A DNA stretch of 64,000 nt from Acholeplasmataceae bacterium UBA5769 (GCA_002418725.1 DIER01000013.1:5106-69105); one strand, 5' to 3'. Positions 25,638 to 33,849 are shown, numbered from the stretch's first letter. The notes: a model not told the origin generated them from the letters alone. Program-made: numbers and translations.

Positions 25638-25838
25638 ATGCCAAAGCAAAAGACACACAGTGGTTTAAAGAAGAGAATAAAAGTCACTGGCACTGGCAAG
25701 CTCATGAGAGGTCATGCATACACAGGCCACTTAGCAGCTTCAAAAACAACCAAACAAAATAGACAATTAAGAGGCGAAACATCGGTACACGCAACAGACA
25801 AGAAGCGTATCAAATCCTTGATTTCGAACTTGATGTAA
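25638..25838 (+). CDS. rpmI: 50S ribosomal protein L35
   Basis: A 66-residue basic protein beginning MPKQKTHSGLKKRIKVTGTGK, with the conserved RGHAYTGHLAASKT stretch. Middle gene of the infC-rpmI-rplT operon; 23 bases after infC with AGAAAGAGG ahead of the start. Confidence 0.97.
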   Translation: MPKQKTHSGLKKRIKVTGTGKLMRGHAYTGHLAASKTTKQNRQLRGETSVHATDKKRIKSLISNLM

Positions 25839-25851
25839 GGAGGATAAACAT

Positions 25852-26412
25852 ATGCCAAGAGTTAAAGGCGGATATACAGCGAGACGCCGTAGAAAAAAGA
25901 TTTTAAAGTTAGCGAAAGGTTACTTCGGTTCGAAGAGCACGATTTATCGTACAGCTCACGAACAAGTGATGCGTTCATTAAGCTATGCATACAGAGATAG
26001 AAAGCAAAAGAAGAGAGAATTCAGAAAGCTTTGGATTCAACGTATTAACGCAGCTGCGAAGTTAAACCATATGAAATATTCTGTACTTATTCACGGTTTA
26101 GCATTAGCTAACGTTCAAGTTAACAGAAAAGTATTAGCAGATTTAGCAGTGAATGATGCCGTAGGTTTTAGCGCTTATTGCAACCTTGCAAAAGATGCCA
26201 TCAATGGTAACTTACCTAAGAAGGCAGAAGTTAAAGCGGTTAAACCAGCTGCAAAAGTAGAAAAAGTTCAAGCCGTTGAAGAAGTTCAAGCGGTTGACTA
26301 CGCAAAGATGCTTGTTAAAGACTTAAAGGCTTTAGCAAATGAAAAAGGCATTGAAGGCGCAGACAAGATGCTTAAGGCTGATTTAGTGGACGCATTAAAT
26401 AACTTAAAGTAA
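25852..26412 (+). CDS. rplT: 50S ribosomal protein L20 with extra C-terminal SAP/Rho-N-like domain
   Basis: Residues 1-118 are an ordinary L20 (MPRVKGGYTARRRRKKILKLAKGY... NRKVLADLAVND), needed for early 50S assembly and, in Firmicutes, for autoregulation of this operon. The ORF runs on to 186 residues, against about 118 normally. An Ala/Lys/Val-rich linker (about 122-148, with VQAVEEVQAV) leads to a helical module, residues 149-186, with MLVKDLKALANEKGIEGADK. This resembles SAP or Rho N-terminal helix-turn-helix motifs, which bind nucleic acid. There is no frameshift; a terminator follows the stop. Confidence 0.93.
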   Translation: MPRVKGGYTARRRRKKILKLAKGYFGSKSTIYRTAHEQVMRSLSYAYRDRKQKKREFRKLWIQRINAAAKLNHMKYSVLIHGLALANVQVNRKVLADLAVNDAVGFSAYCNLAKDAINGNLPKKAEVKAVKPAAKVEKVQAVEEVQAVDYAKMLVKDLKALANEKGIEGADKMLKADLVDALNNLK

Positions 26413-26418
26413 AGCATG

Positions 26419-26446
26419 AAAAGGTGGTAAGTTCCACCTTTTTTTT
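26419..26446 (+). terminator. Terminator after rplT
   Basis: AAAAGGTGG-TAAGTT-CCACCTTTT with more T. TATAAT at 26448-26453 directly after it may serve the next gene. Confidence 0.9.
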
Positions 26447-26473
26447 GTATAATAAAAACATGGGGGTACTGAC

Positions 26474-27931
26474 ATGAAAAGACGTATAGCAATCGCGGGC
26501 TCACTCACCATTCTCATTTTCATCATGATGCCAATTGCCTTAATCCTTTTAAATCTTAGAGGACAGGGCATTTTTATGATTTCTGCAATCGTCAGTTTGG
26601 TTTATGTTGGTATTTATGTTTTCGGTGGTGTACCGAAACTGATCATCGCTTTCGTCTATGGTGTCATCACCTTTATTTTTCTTTATCTACTCAAAGAGCC
26701 TTATCATTTACCGATGATCATCATGGGCACACTTTTATTTGTGTTAAATCCCTTATCGACATTTGAAGCTTATTTGACAACCAAGATGAGTGATGAAGAT
26801 GTTTTACCCATCCGTTTTAGTTTAAGGGGTTCTTATTGGCCATTTTTCAGTTATCAAAAAGAGATGAAGAACTTCTATCATCTCCCACAAGCACGCAAAC
26901 TTTATACCAAAAAATGGTATTTGCATTTAAGACAAGTCGTGATGTTATCACTGATCACGTTAGGTATCTTTTTATTCATCAGTGGCATTAACGAAATCGC
27001 GAACACTTTAGATGATTTTTCATGGTTTAACTTCTTTGTCTTCTATAACGTTATTATGCTTTTTGTCTTAGCTTGGATGCTCTTTAAGAAGGGTTTCACA
27101 TCGACGTTTAGAACATTTGTGGTCGCCCTTTTCTTACCCATTATCTTTCTTGTCTTTCGTTCTGATTTCCCAAGCGTTTTAAAATTCTCGTTTGCAGGAT
27201 CCATTTTTTTGATCGGTTTAATCGTTTCTACGGTTGAACTCATCAAATATTACCAGCGTGTGGTCTATGACGTCTATCACTATTATGATCCTGACCTTCA
27301 AATGGAAGTCTTTGCCAATGCTCTTTTTGAACCACTGGTTTATAACGAATCATTCATTTTGACCACACACGCCAACATTCGTGTGTCACTCGATCAATTC
27401 CATAAACACTTTAAAGATATCTTGGTTTATGCCAACTGGTTCAAAATCATTGTCACAGCATACACTTCAGGCAAAGATGGCATCCATCTTTACGCTGATT
27501 TTCATAAGAAAGATAAAAAAAGAGCAGAAAAATTTAAAACCTATCTTGAAGCGAAGTTTAAGATGGAAGTTCCGATGGATATCCAGGAAGACCCCAATAA
27601 AGAAATGTATGAGCGCAAGTTTTTTCACAAGGCTGAATACATTATCGCCAGAGCACAAAGTTTAGCTGGTTTACTCAAAGAACTTGAGATTAAGACAAAA
27701 ATTATCATCTCGATGATTGTCTATTTCGAACTTGAAGAAGAACTGGAAGCGTTTAGTGAAGATTATCCCATCACACGCATGGAAGAACTGTCCGATGAAG
27801 CTTATTTAACTGCGAGAGTGGACATGCCTTCCATTAATGTGGATTACATGATTGAATCCAAGATTAGAGAACTTCTATTATCGCTTTTGGTCCATCATGG
27901 ACATTTCGTCAGAATCAGTGTCTATTACTAG
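26474..27931 (+). CDS. Polytopic membrane protein with C-terminal soluble domain, unknown
   Basis: A 485-residue protein. The first ~260 residues hold about seven to eight hydrophobic helices (first at 6-26). The remaining ~220 residues are soluble, with charged helices such as KKDKKRAEKFKTYLEAKF and ELEEELEAFSEDYP. No family or catalytic motif was recognised. Start chosen at 26474 with GGGGG upstream. It stands alone between two terminators. Confidence 0.75.
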   Translation: MKRRIAIAGSLTILIFIMMPIALILLNLRGQGIFMISAIVSLVYVGIYVFGGVPKLIIAFVYGVITFIFLYLLKEPYHLPMIIMGTLLFVLNPLSTFEAYLTTKMSDEDVLPIRFSLRGSYWPFFSYQKEMKNFYHLPQARKLYTKKWYLHLRQVVMLSLITLGIFLFISGINEIANTLDDFSWFNFFVFYNVIMLFVLAWMLFKKGFTSTFRTFVVALFLPIIFLVFRSDFPSVLKFSFAGSIFLIGLIVSTVELIKYYQRVVYDVYHYYDPDLQMEVFANALFEPLVYNESFILTTHANIRVSLDQFHKHFKDILVYANWFKIIVTAYTSGKDGIHLYADFHKKDKKRAEKFKTYLEAKFKMEVPMDIQEDPNKEMYERKFFHKAEYIIARAQSLAGLLKELEIKTKIIISMIVYFELEEELEAFSEDYPITRMEELSDEAYLTARVDMPSINVDYMIESKIRELLLSLLVHHGHFVRISVYY

Positions 27932-27949
27932 TCATTCCATAGGAATGGT

Positions 27950-27984
27950 GCGCTAACATGTATCGATGTTAGCGCTTTCTTTTT
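27950..27984 (+). terminator. Strong terminator after the membrane protein
   Basis: A perfect 10-bp stem GCGCTAACAT / ATGTTAGCGC with a 6-nt loop and a TTTCTTTTT tail. A smaller hairpin CATTCC-ATA-GGAATG precedes it. The -35 of the next promoter starts two bases later. Confidence 0.9.
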
Positions 27985-27986
27985 AC

Positions 27987-28015
27987 TTGACAAGAATCCT
28001 TATGAGTGATATAGT
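27987..28015 (+). promoter_or_regulatory. Promoter of the structured RNA
   Basis: TTGACA (27987-27992), 17 bp, TATAGT (28010-28015). No ribosome site or ORF follows for about 180 bases, so the product is probably untranslated. Confidence 0.8.
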
Positions 28016-28020
28016 GAAGG

Positions 28021-28170
28021 TGAACCTAGGAAGCAGCCGTGGAACCCAAAAGTATTGAAGCGGTGTCAAACAGTGTGGGTGTGTACCTTATTGGTAATCT
28101 CGAAACATTGACAAGTAGGCACCATCTTAGAACGTAACTCGTTCTCACAGCTTTCTAGGCTTTTATTTTG
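28021..28170 (+). ncRNA. Structured RNA of unknown family
   Basis: About 150 nt between a consensus promoter and the next gene. A 10-bp closing stem joins CCTAGGAAGC (28025-28034) to GCTTTCTAGG (28150-28159, one G-U), followed by CTTTTATTTTG. Inside are AGAACG-TAACT-CGTTCT (28129-28145), TGTCAA/TTGACA (28064-28069 with 28108-28113) and TACC/GGTA (28084-28096). ACCCA/TGGGT (28044-28048 with 28076-28080) would cross the TGTCAA helix as a pseudoknot. A competing pairing, GGTG-AA-CCTA (28019-28028) with TAGGCACC (28116-28123), excludes the closing stem. I could not match it to SRP RNA, 6S, tmRNA, RNase P RNA or a known riboswitch. The downstream gene has its own TGCTATAAT extended -10, so an independent RNA is favoured over a leader. 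Confidence 0.6.
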
Positions 28171-28179
28171 CTTAAAATT

Positions 28180-28188
28180 ATGCTATAA
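28180..28188 (+). promoter_or_regulatory. Extended -10 element of the second M42 peptidase gene
   Basis: TGCTATAAT is an extended -10 with no good -35. It lies about 30 bases before the start codon. Confidence 0.55.
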
Positions 28189-28217
28189 TAATGGGCAATG
28201 AAAAGAGGTTTTCGATC

Positions 28218-29279
28218 ATGAAAAAAGAATACGAACTACTTAAAAAATTGTCCATGGTTGCAGGTGTCCCTGGAAACGAAAAAAAAGTAAGCCGTTTGAT
28301 TACTGAAGAAATCAAGCCTTATGTCAACGAGGTTAATTTTGATAACTTAGGATCTGTGATTGGCAGTGTGGGAACGGAAGGCCCACGTGTTATGATTGCC
28401 GGTCATATGGATGAAGTTGGTTTATTGGTCACCCAGATTACCAAAGAAGGTTTTGTTAAATTTCAAACTTTAGGCGGTTGGTTCTCACAAGTGATGCTCG
28501 CACAAGTTTGGGAAATCCATACCAAAAAAGGTGTCGTTTTAGGTGTTACAGGTGTTAAACCTCCTCACATTATTCCTGCCGATAAAAGAAATGTTGCCAT
28601 TGACATTTCAACCATGTATTTAGATTTAGGTGTCTCCTCTAAGGAAGAAGCTGAAAAACTGGGTGTTGAACCAGGCAACATGGTTGTTCCTAAGAGTGAA
28701 TTTCACGTTTTAGGTAATGAAAAATATCTCCTTGGTAAAGCATGGGATAACCGTATCGGTAGTGCCGTTGTTGTTGAAGTGTTAAAACGTCTTGAAAATC
28801 ATCAAACCAATCAACTTTTCGCAACATTCACCGTGCAAGAAGAAGTTGGTCTTCGCGGAGCGAAAACAAGTTCTTATGTGGTTGCACCTGAGATTGCGAT
28901 CGCGGTTGATACTGGACTAGCCAATGACGTTCCTGGTGGTGAAGCTAGTGAACAATCTTTAGGTAAGGGTCCGCAAATATTACTTTATGATGGCGGCTTA
29001 GTGCCTCATCAAGCGCTGCGTGAATTTGTGATTAATGTCGCTAAAGAAGAAAACATCCCTTATCAAGAAGCCTTTATCGTTGGTGGTAGAACCGATGCAG
29101 GGCATATGCATTTAGCCCATAAAGGTGCTGCATCCCTTTCGATAGGTGTGCCGACGCGCTACATGCATTCTCATACTTCGATCATTCATTACGATGACTA
29201 TGAGAACACGGTTAAACTGATGTGTGCTGTCATCAAACGACTTGATCAAAAGACGGTTGAAAAGATTCTTTCTAATTAA
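28218..29279 (+). CDS. M42 family metallo-aminopeptidase (second copy)
   Basis: A 353-residue paralogue of the enzyme at 15715. Metal and catalytic residues: AGHMDEVG, Asp in KAWDNRIG, VQEEVGLRG, VDTGLANDVPG and His in RYMHSHTS. The start at 28218 follows AAAAGAGG; an upstream ATG at 28191 lies at the likely transcription start. Compared with copy one, it keeps the usual VDTG segment where copy one has LDAS, suggesting different preferences. Monocistronic with its own terminator. Confidence 0.92.
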   Translation: MKKEYELLKKLSMVAGVPGNEKKVSRLITEEIKPYVNEVNFDNLGSVIGSVGTEGPRVMIAGHMDEVGLLVTQITKEGFVKFQTLGGWFSQVMLAQVWEIHTKKGVVLGVTGVKPPHIIPADKRNVAIDISTMYLDLGVSSKEEAEKLGVEPGNMVVPKSEFHVLGNEKYLLGKAWDNRIGSAVVVEVLKRLENHQTNQLFATFTVQEEVGLRGAKTSSYVVAPEIAIAVDTGLANDVPGGEASEQSLGKGPQILLYDGGLVPHQALREFVINVAKEENIPYQEAFIVGGRTDAGHMHLAHKGAASLSIGVPTRYMHSHTSIIHYDDYENTVKLMCAVIKRLDQKTVEKILSN

Positions 29280-29300
29280 CGCACTTCGGTGCGTTTTTTT
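29278..29300 (+). terminator. Terminator after the second M42 gene
   Basis: AACGCAC-TTCG-GTGCGTT with a T tail, starting in the stop codon. Confidence 0.9.
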
Positions 29301-29301
29301 C

Positions 29302-29330
29302 TTGCAATTTTATGTCAAGACGTGTATATT
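29302..29330 (+). promoter_or_regulatory. Promoter of the metal-efflux operon
   Basis: TTGCAA (29302-29307), 17 bp, TATATT (29325-29330). Its start region is covered by the operator-like palindrome at 29333-29352. Confidence 0.75.
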
Positions 29331-29332
29331 AT

Positions 29333-29352
29333 AGTTGAGTGATTGCTCAACT
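29333..29352 (+). promoter_or_regulatory. ArsR/SmtB-type operator candidate
   Basis: Perfect inverted repeat AGTTGAG-TGATTG-CTCAACT just downstream of the -10. Position and TTGA/TCAA arms resemble operators of ArsR/SmtB metal repressors, so binding would block transcription of the regulator's own operon. Confidence 0.7.
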
Positions 29353-29365
29353 GAAGGAGGATTTC

Positions 29366-29758
29366 ATGAAAGCATGCGAATGTGGCTGTGGAACAAACTG
29401 TCAATGTCATCTTTTTCATAAAGATACGATTGATGAGGTCAAAAAAACCTTTTATAAAGAAGATGAGTTTCTAAAGTTAGCGGAAATGTTTAAGCTCTTC
29501 AACGACCCCTCACGTCTAAAAATATTAGAAGCGACCAAAGACCACGAACTGTGTGTCTGTGATCTTGCATCACTTCTAGGTGTTTCGAAAAGTGCTGTTT
29601 CTCATCAAATGAAGCTTTTAAAACAATATCAACTGGTGTCAAGCCAGAAAAAAGGCAAAATGGTTTATTACAGAGCATGCAATCATCATGCCAGACAGAT
29701 GATTGATCATGCCTACAACCAAATGAAAGGAATCACACAACATGAGAAAAACGATTAA
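29366..29758 (+). CDS. ArsR/SmtB-family metal-sensing repressor (CadC-like)
   Basis: A 130-residue winged-helix repressor. The N terminus is Cys-rich (ACECGCGTNCQCH), and the helix before the recognition helix carries ELCVCDLA, the Cys-x-Cys metal site of ArsR/CadC proteins. The DNA-binding part is LLGVSKSAVSHQMKLLK. The combination of N-terminal and helix-3 cysteines is typical of Cd/Pb/Zn-sensing CadC; here the gene controls a Cu-type ATPase. ATG at 29366 follows GAAGGAGG. The last 17 bp overlap the ATPase gene. Confidence 0.88.
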   Translation: MKACECGCGTNCQCHLFHKDTIDEVKKTFYKEDEFLKLAEMFKLFNDPSRLKILEATKDHELCVCDLASLLGVSKSAVSHQMKLLKQYQLVSSQKKGKMVYYRACNHHARQMIDHAYNQMKGITQHEKND

Positions 29759-31904
29759 AGTATCGAACATCACGTGTGCACAATGCGCCAAATCCATTGA
29801 ATCCTATTTCGATGGACTAGAGGATGTCGATGCAAAGGTTTTAGTTACCTCAAAAAAAGTTATTTTTAATTATGATGAACAAACATACGATGAATCAAAA
29901 TTAGGCGATCATTTGCGCATCATCGGATATTACCCCATTTTCAATAACGAAGAACAACTTAAGGCGAAGAAAAAAGATATCATTGATTTAATCTTAGCGT
30001 TTCTTTTAACCGCACCACTGCTCTGGACGATGTTTCTTCATCTTGGTGCTCCGGTTTGGGTTCCTGAGATTCTCATGAATGGGTATGTCCAATGGGCCAT
30101 CACGACCCCCCTCTTGTTTTATGTCGGCAGAAGATTTTTCTTTTCTGCATTTCATCAGATCAAAGGTAAAAACTTAGGCATGGATGTGCTCGTTGTCATC
30201 GGGACAACCGCTGCCTATGTCTATAGCATCATTGAAACACTCACCTTTAAACCTCATGGCTCACATATGATGCCTGAACTCTATTTTGAAACGACCGGTG
30301 TGATTATCTTAATGGTCTTGATCGGTAACTACTTTGAAAATAGAGTCAAAGAGAAAACTTCAGATGCATTGCAGTCTTTGATCAGTTTAGGCGCGAAAGA
30401 AGCACGCATCTTAAAAGATGGTAAAGCGTTGATGGTACCGATTGATCAAGTCAAAAAAGGGGATACCATCCTTGTTTTAGCCAATGAAAAGGTACCCCTA
30501 GATGGTATCATTTTAGAAGGTCAATCTTATGTGGATGAAGCGATGATCACTGGAGAACCGATGCCGGCGTTTAAAAAGGTAGGAGATACCATCATTGGAT
30601 CATCCATGAATACCGTCAATACGCTTAAAATCGAAGTGACTGCTGTCGGATCAGATACCGTCTTAGCGCATATCATTCAAACCGTCGAAGATACCGCACT
30701 CATCAAGCCGAAAGCACAACGTATCGCCGATAAGATTGCACAGATGTTCGTTCCTGTGGTTGTTGTGATATCCATCATCACCTTACTTGTGTGGGTCTTT
30801 ATGGTACGTGGTGGTCAACCACTCACGGTAGCCTTCGCACCTGCCATCGCAGTCCTTGTGATCAGTTGTCCTTGTGCGCTAGGTCTAGCAACCCCAACGT
30901 CCATTTCTGTAGGTTCTGGCATTGCCTTTAAGGAAGGTATCCTTTATAAAGGTGGCGAATTCTTTGAAATTGCCAATAAAATCAGTGCGGTTGCCTTTGA
31001 TAAGACAGGAACCTTGACTAAAGGTCATCCTGAGTTAGCCAATATTTTAGGGGATGAAGCATCTTTAGTCTATGCTGCATCCTTAGAAAACCATTCAAAT
31101 CATCCCATCGCTAAAGCTATCACGGATGCTTATGACGATGAACTCTTAGAAGTGTCTGACTTTGAAGTTCTTCTCGGTAAAGGGATTCAAGGAACGGTGG
31201 ATGGTAAAAAAGTTGTGGTGGGTTCACCTAATTTGATGAAAGAACTCAAATTTGATACCAGTGCGTATGAGAGTGAGACCTATCTTCGTCAAGGAAAAAC
31301 CGTCTTCTTTACCGCAGTCGATGGAGTTGTCCTAAATATGCTTGCCGTTGAAGATCCTTTAAAACCTTCTGCAGTCTCAGTCATCAAAGAATTAAAACGT
31401 CGAGGAATAACACCATACATGATCACAGGAGATCAAGAATTAACGGCACGCTATATCGCAAACGAACTTGGGATTGACCACATCTTTTATGAAGTTTTAC
31501 CCCATGAAAAAGCAGAAAAGATTCAAGCGATTCAAAAAGAAGGCAAGGTTGTTGCTTTCGTGGGTGATGGCATCAATGATGCCCCCGCATTAAAAATGGC
31601 AGACGTTGGTTTTGCAGTGGGTAGTGGTTCTGATATCGCCATCGATACCTCCGATGTCACCTTGATGCATCTCGATTTAGGGTTAGTTATTAAAGCAATC
31701 GATTTATCGCTAGCAACCTTAAAAAACATCTACATGAATTTTTTATGGGCTTTCAGTTATAATATCATTATGATCCCCTTAGCAGCGATTGGACTTCTCA
31801 ATCCATCACTTGCAGGTATCGGGATGGGTTTCTCGAGTATCATGGTTGTTTTAAACGCGTTATCGCTTAAATTATTCAAATTCAAATATCAAACGGAGGA
31901 ATAA
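29742..31904 (+). CDS. copA: Copper-type P1B ATPase
   Basis: A 720-residue heavy-metal exporter. One N-terminal HMA domain carries ITCAQCAKS. The membrane CPC motif is in SCPCALGLATPTS, the phosphorylation site is DKTGTLTKG, the HP motif is NHPIAKAI and the hinge is GDGINDAPAL. Helix 7 has YNIIMIPLA and helix 8 has MGFSSIMVVLNALSLK, the residue set of Cu+ ATPases. Cd/Zn ATPases have different residues in these helices. Regulated with the ArsR-type gene it overlaps, and followed by a copper chaperone. Confidence 0.92.
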   Translation: MRKTIKVSNITCAQCAKSIESYFDGLEDVDAKVLVTSKKVIFNYDEQTYDESKLGDHLRIIGYYPIFNNEEQLKAKKKDIIDLILAFLLTAPLLWTMFLHLGAPVWVPEILMNGYVQWAITTPLLFYVGRRFFFSAFHQIKGKNLGMDVLVVIGTTAAYVYSIIETLTFKPHGSHMMPELYFETTGVIILMVLIGNYFENRVKEKTSDALQSLISLGAKEARILKDGKALMVPIDQVKKGDTILVLANEKVPLDGIILEGQSYVDEAMITGEPMPAFKKVGDTIIGSSMNTVNTLKIEVTAVGSDTVLAHIIQTVEDTALIKPKAQRIADKIAQMFVPVVVVISIITLLVWVFMVRGGQPLTVAFAPAIAVLVISCPCALGLATPTSISVGSGIAFKEGILYKGGEFFEIANKISAVAFDKTGTLTKGHPELANILGDEASLVYAASLENHSNHPIAKAITDAYDDELLEVSDFEVLLGKGIQGTVDGKKVVVGSPNLMKELKFDTSAYESETYLRQGKTVFFTAVDGVVLNMLAVEDPLKPSAVSVIKELKRRGITPYMITGDQELTARYIANELGIDHIFYEVLPHEKAEKIQAIQKEGKVVAFVGDGINDAPALKMADVGFAVGSGSDIAIDTSDVTLMHLDLGLVIKAIDLSLATLKNIYMNFLWAFSYNIIMIPLAAIGLLNPSLAGIGMGFSSIMVVLNALSLKLFKFKYQTEE

Positions 31905-31907
31905 AAA

Positions 31908-32093
31908 ATGAAAGTCACAGTAAAAGATATGTCATGCAACCATTGCGTGATGAAGATTCAAAAACAACTTATGATGGATGGCTTAAACGCTACCGTCGAA
32001 TTAAAGGATCAAAGCGTATCCTTCAAGAAAGAAGCTGACCTCGATAAAGTCAAAGCTTCCATTGAAAAAGCAGGTTATACACCAACCGTATGA
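31908..32093 (+). CDS. copZ: Copper chaperone-like HMA protein
   Basis: A 61-residue ferredoxin-fold HMA protein with the metal loop MSCNHCVMKI. CopZ-type proteins carry Cu+ in the cytosol to the ATPase or repressor. Three bases after copA; its stop overlaps the rsmD start by 4 bp (ATGA), so rsmD is co-transcribed with the metal operon. Confidence 0.9.
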   Translation: MKVTVKDMSCNHCVMKIQKQLMMDGLNATVELKDQSVSFKKEADLDKVKASIEKAGYTPTV

Positions 32094-32626
32094 GGGTTGT
32101 AGGTGGAAAACACCGTGGTAGAGCGTTAAAACGTGTCTTAAAACCGACGACACGAGAAACAGCTGATATGGTCAAGGTTGCTGTATTCAACATGCTCATG
32201 CACCACGCGCAAGGTGTTGTCTTAGATCTTTTTGCAGGTTCAGGTGCTTATGGGATTGAAGCCATCTCTCGAGGTGCTACTAGCGTTTCTTTTGTAGATA
32301 TCGACAAAGATGCAATCAAGACCATTAAAGAGAACCTTACGATGTTAAATGAACTAGAGCGAGCTCAACTTTTTCACATGCCTTATGAGATTTATTTAAA
32401 GGCATTAAAACCTGATCAGACGTATGATGTTATCTTTTTAGATCCACCTTATCAACTTCATGTTTATCAAGAACTCATCAAGACGTTGTCTTCACATGTA
32501 TCTGAGAACGGTGTGATTGTTTGTGAGTCCGCTAAACAGCTTGATCTTCCAGATGACATATCAGGTTTATTCAAAAGAAAAGAAAAGGTATACGGCATCA
32601 AAAAAATCACGATTTATCAAAGATAA
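32090..32626 (+). CDS. rsmD: 16S rRNA (guanine966-N2)-methyltransferase
   Basis: A 178-residue SAM-dependent enzyme starting MRVVGGKHRGRALKR. The SAM-binding motif is LDLFAGSGAYGIEA and the catalytic motif is DPPYQ. Length is normal. Its placement as the distal gene of a metal-resistance operon is unusual; coaD, a frequent neighbour, is absent. Confidence 0.94.
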   Translation: MRVVGGKHRGRALKRVLKPTTRETADMVKVAVFNMLMHHAQGVVLDLFAGSGAYGIEAISRGATSVSFVDIDKDAIKTIKENLTMLNELERAQLFHMPYEIYLKALKPDQTYDVIFLDPPYQLHVYQELIKTLSSHVSENGVIVCESAKQLDLPDDISGLFKRKEKVYGIKKITIYQR

Positions 32627-32650
32627 AGGGCAAAAGTTTTGCCCTTTTTT
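32625..32650 (+). terminator. Terminator after rsmD (also faces the convergent gene)
   Basis: AAAGGGCAAAA / TTTTGCCCTTT with a one-base centre and a T tail on the + strand. On the minus strand the T tail is weaker. Confidence 0.85.
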
Positions 32651-33482
32651 ACTTGATCAATTTCTCTTTCACTTTTTCAAGTTTTCCTGTTTTCAATACA
32701 TCATACCAAACATGTTTTAAATGGTACTTTTCAAACTGATCTAAATCGTCTTGGTAAAGCAAATGGTTGATTTCAAAAAGTGGCGGTTCCATCTTCACTT
32801 TATCTGATGTTGCAATCCAATAGAGATAGTCTTTATCTTGTTTTTTGGTTTCATCATTCAATGTAACTTCACCGATGCGGTCTAAAATATAGTTCTCATT
32901 AGTGAAGAAGTCAGTAATCTCTACATAACGTGCTTTTGGTGGGATATCATAAACATAAAACTTTTCTTTCGCCCTACCTACAAACACAATCACTCTTTCC
33001 TGTTTAATTTTCATCACATCCATCAACAAGAACAATCCAAACAGTAAACCGATGACCGAAAAAAGTAAGATCACAAATCGGGTGATACCTTCAAAAACAA
33101 CAAATGAGGTGCTACCTGCAATAACAGAAAGCGATAGCGCAAGCACTGCGTTTGTTAAACTGAAGTTTTTGGTTTGAATACGTGTTGAAATGCCTTTGAT
33201 TTTCCTTTGTCTTTTGATCTTGATGACTGGAATACCTCCAGTCACAGATGAAAAGATTAAAAATGCAAAAAATGCGGGTCCCACATCATAGACAATACCT
33301 AAAATCAGTAATCTCGTCTCTAATTGCGAACCACCCATAAGATAGGGATAAAGATTGCTTAGAAAGACGATGATGAGAAAAATATAACCTACTTTAAGTC
33401 TTCTACCAAAAATACTATAAAGAAAATATGAGGTAATAAAATAGCCTGCAGCTTGTAAAACAAATGAGAAAAAAAGATCCAT
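32649..33482 (-). CDS. Membrane protein of unknown function
   Basis: A 277-residue protein with about five hydrophobic helices in the first ~170 residues. A soluble C-terminal half (KFYVYDIPPKARYVEITDFF..) ends in Lys-rich helices. The ATG at 33482 (MDLFFSF) is preferred: it has GAAGGGGGC upstream, and the longer ORF start at 33515 overlaps the -10 box. No family recognised. Convergent with rsmD, divergent from yneF. Confidence 0.75.
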   Translation of the reverse strand: MDLFFSFVLQAAGYFITSYFLYSIFGRRLKVGYIFLIIVFLSNLYPYLMGGSQLETRLLILGIVYDVGPAFFAFLIFSSVTGGIPVIKIKRQRKIKGISTRIQTKNFSLTNAVLALSLSVIAGSTSFVVFEGITRFVILLFSVIGLLFGLFLLMDVMKIKQERVIVFVGRAKEKFYVYDIPPKARYVEITDFFTNENYILDRIGEVTLNDETKKQDKDYLYWIATSDKVKMEPPLFEINHLLYQDDLDQFEKYHLKHVWYDVLKTGKLEKVKEKLIK

Positions 33483-33513
33483 CGTGTTGCCCCCTTCTTC
33501 ATGCTTATGACTC

Positions 33514-33543
33514 ATTATAAATGAAATTGTGTGATTATGTCAA
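33514..33543 (-). promoter_or_regulatory. Promoter of the minus-strand membrane protein
   Basis: On the minus strand, TTGACA and TATAAT match consensus exactly with an 18-bp spacer. Confidence 0.85.
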
Positions 33544-33559
33544 TAACAGGGGTTTACCC

Positions 33560-33588
33560 TTGTAATTTAAGACTTAATCAAGTAAAAT
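33560..33588 (+). promoter_or_regulatory. Promoter of yneF
   Basis: TTGTAA (33560-33565), 17 bp, TAAAAT (33583-33588). Confidence 0.65.
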
Positions 33589-33615
33589 ATGGTTAGCATA
33601 AGTGAGGTGTATAGC

Positions 33616-33840
33616 ATGATTAATTTAGCTTGGTGGGCATTTGTTTTAATTTTAATTGGTGTCTTAGCATTGGGCGGACTCGTAGGTTTTATTTTATCCC
33701 GTCGTTGGTTTAAAAAATACCTTGAAAAGAATCCACCTGTCAATGAGAGAATGATTCGTGAAATGATGCGTCAAATGGGTCGTACACCTTCTGAAAAGCA
33801 AGTTCGTCAAATTCTCGCATCCATGAATCAATACAAGTAA
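33616..33840 (+). CDS. yneF: YneF-family small membrane protein (UPF0154)
   Basis: A 74-residue protein: one transmembrane helix (about 4-26) followed by RRWFKKYLEKNPPVNERMIREMMRQMGRTPSEKQ, split here by its conserved PP and MGR positions. This is the diagnostic sequence of the UPF0154/YneF family of Firmicutes and Mollicutes. Function unknown. ATG at 33616 with GAGGTG upstream; the longer frame has no ribosome site. Confidence 0.9.
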   Translation: MINLAWWAFVLILIGVLALGGLVGFILSRRWFKKYLEKNPPVNERMIREMMRQMGRTPSEKQVRQILASMNQYK

Positions 33841-33849
33841 TCAAAAATT

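Noticed and set aside
28025..28060. GGAAGCAGCC motif resembling the SRP RNA core
   Set aside because: The flanking CAGG..CCGGAAGG loop and symmetric internal loop of SRP RNA are missing, and the long closing stem does not fit small SRP RNA.
28021..28170. T-box or cobalamin-type riboswitch
   Set aside because: No T-box AGGGTGGNACCGCG and no B12 box were found; the short GTGGAACCC match is not enough.
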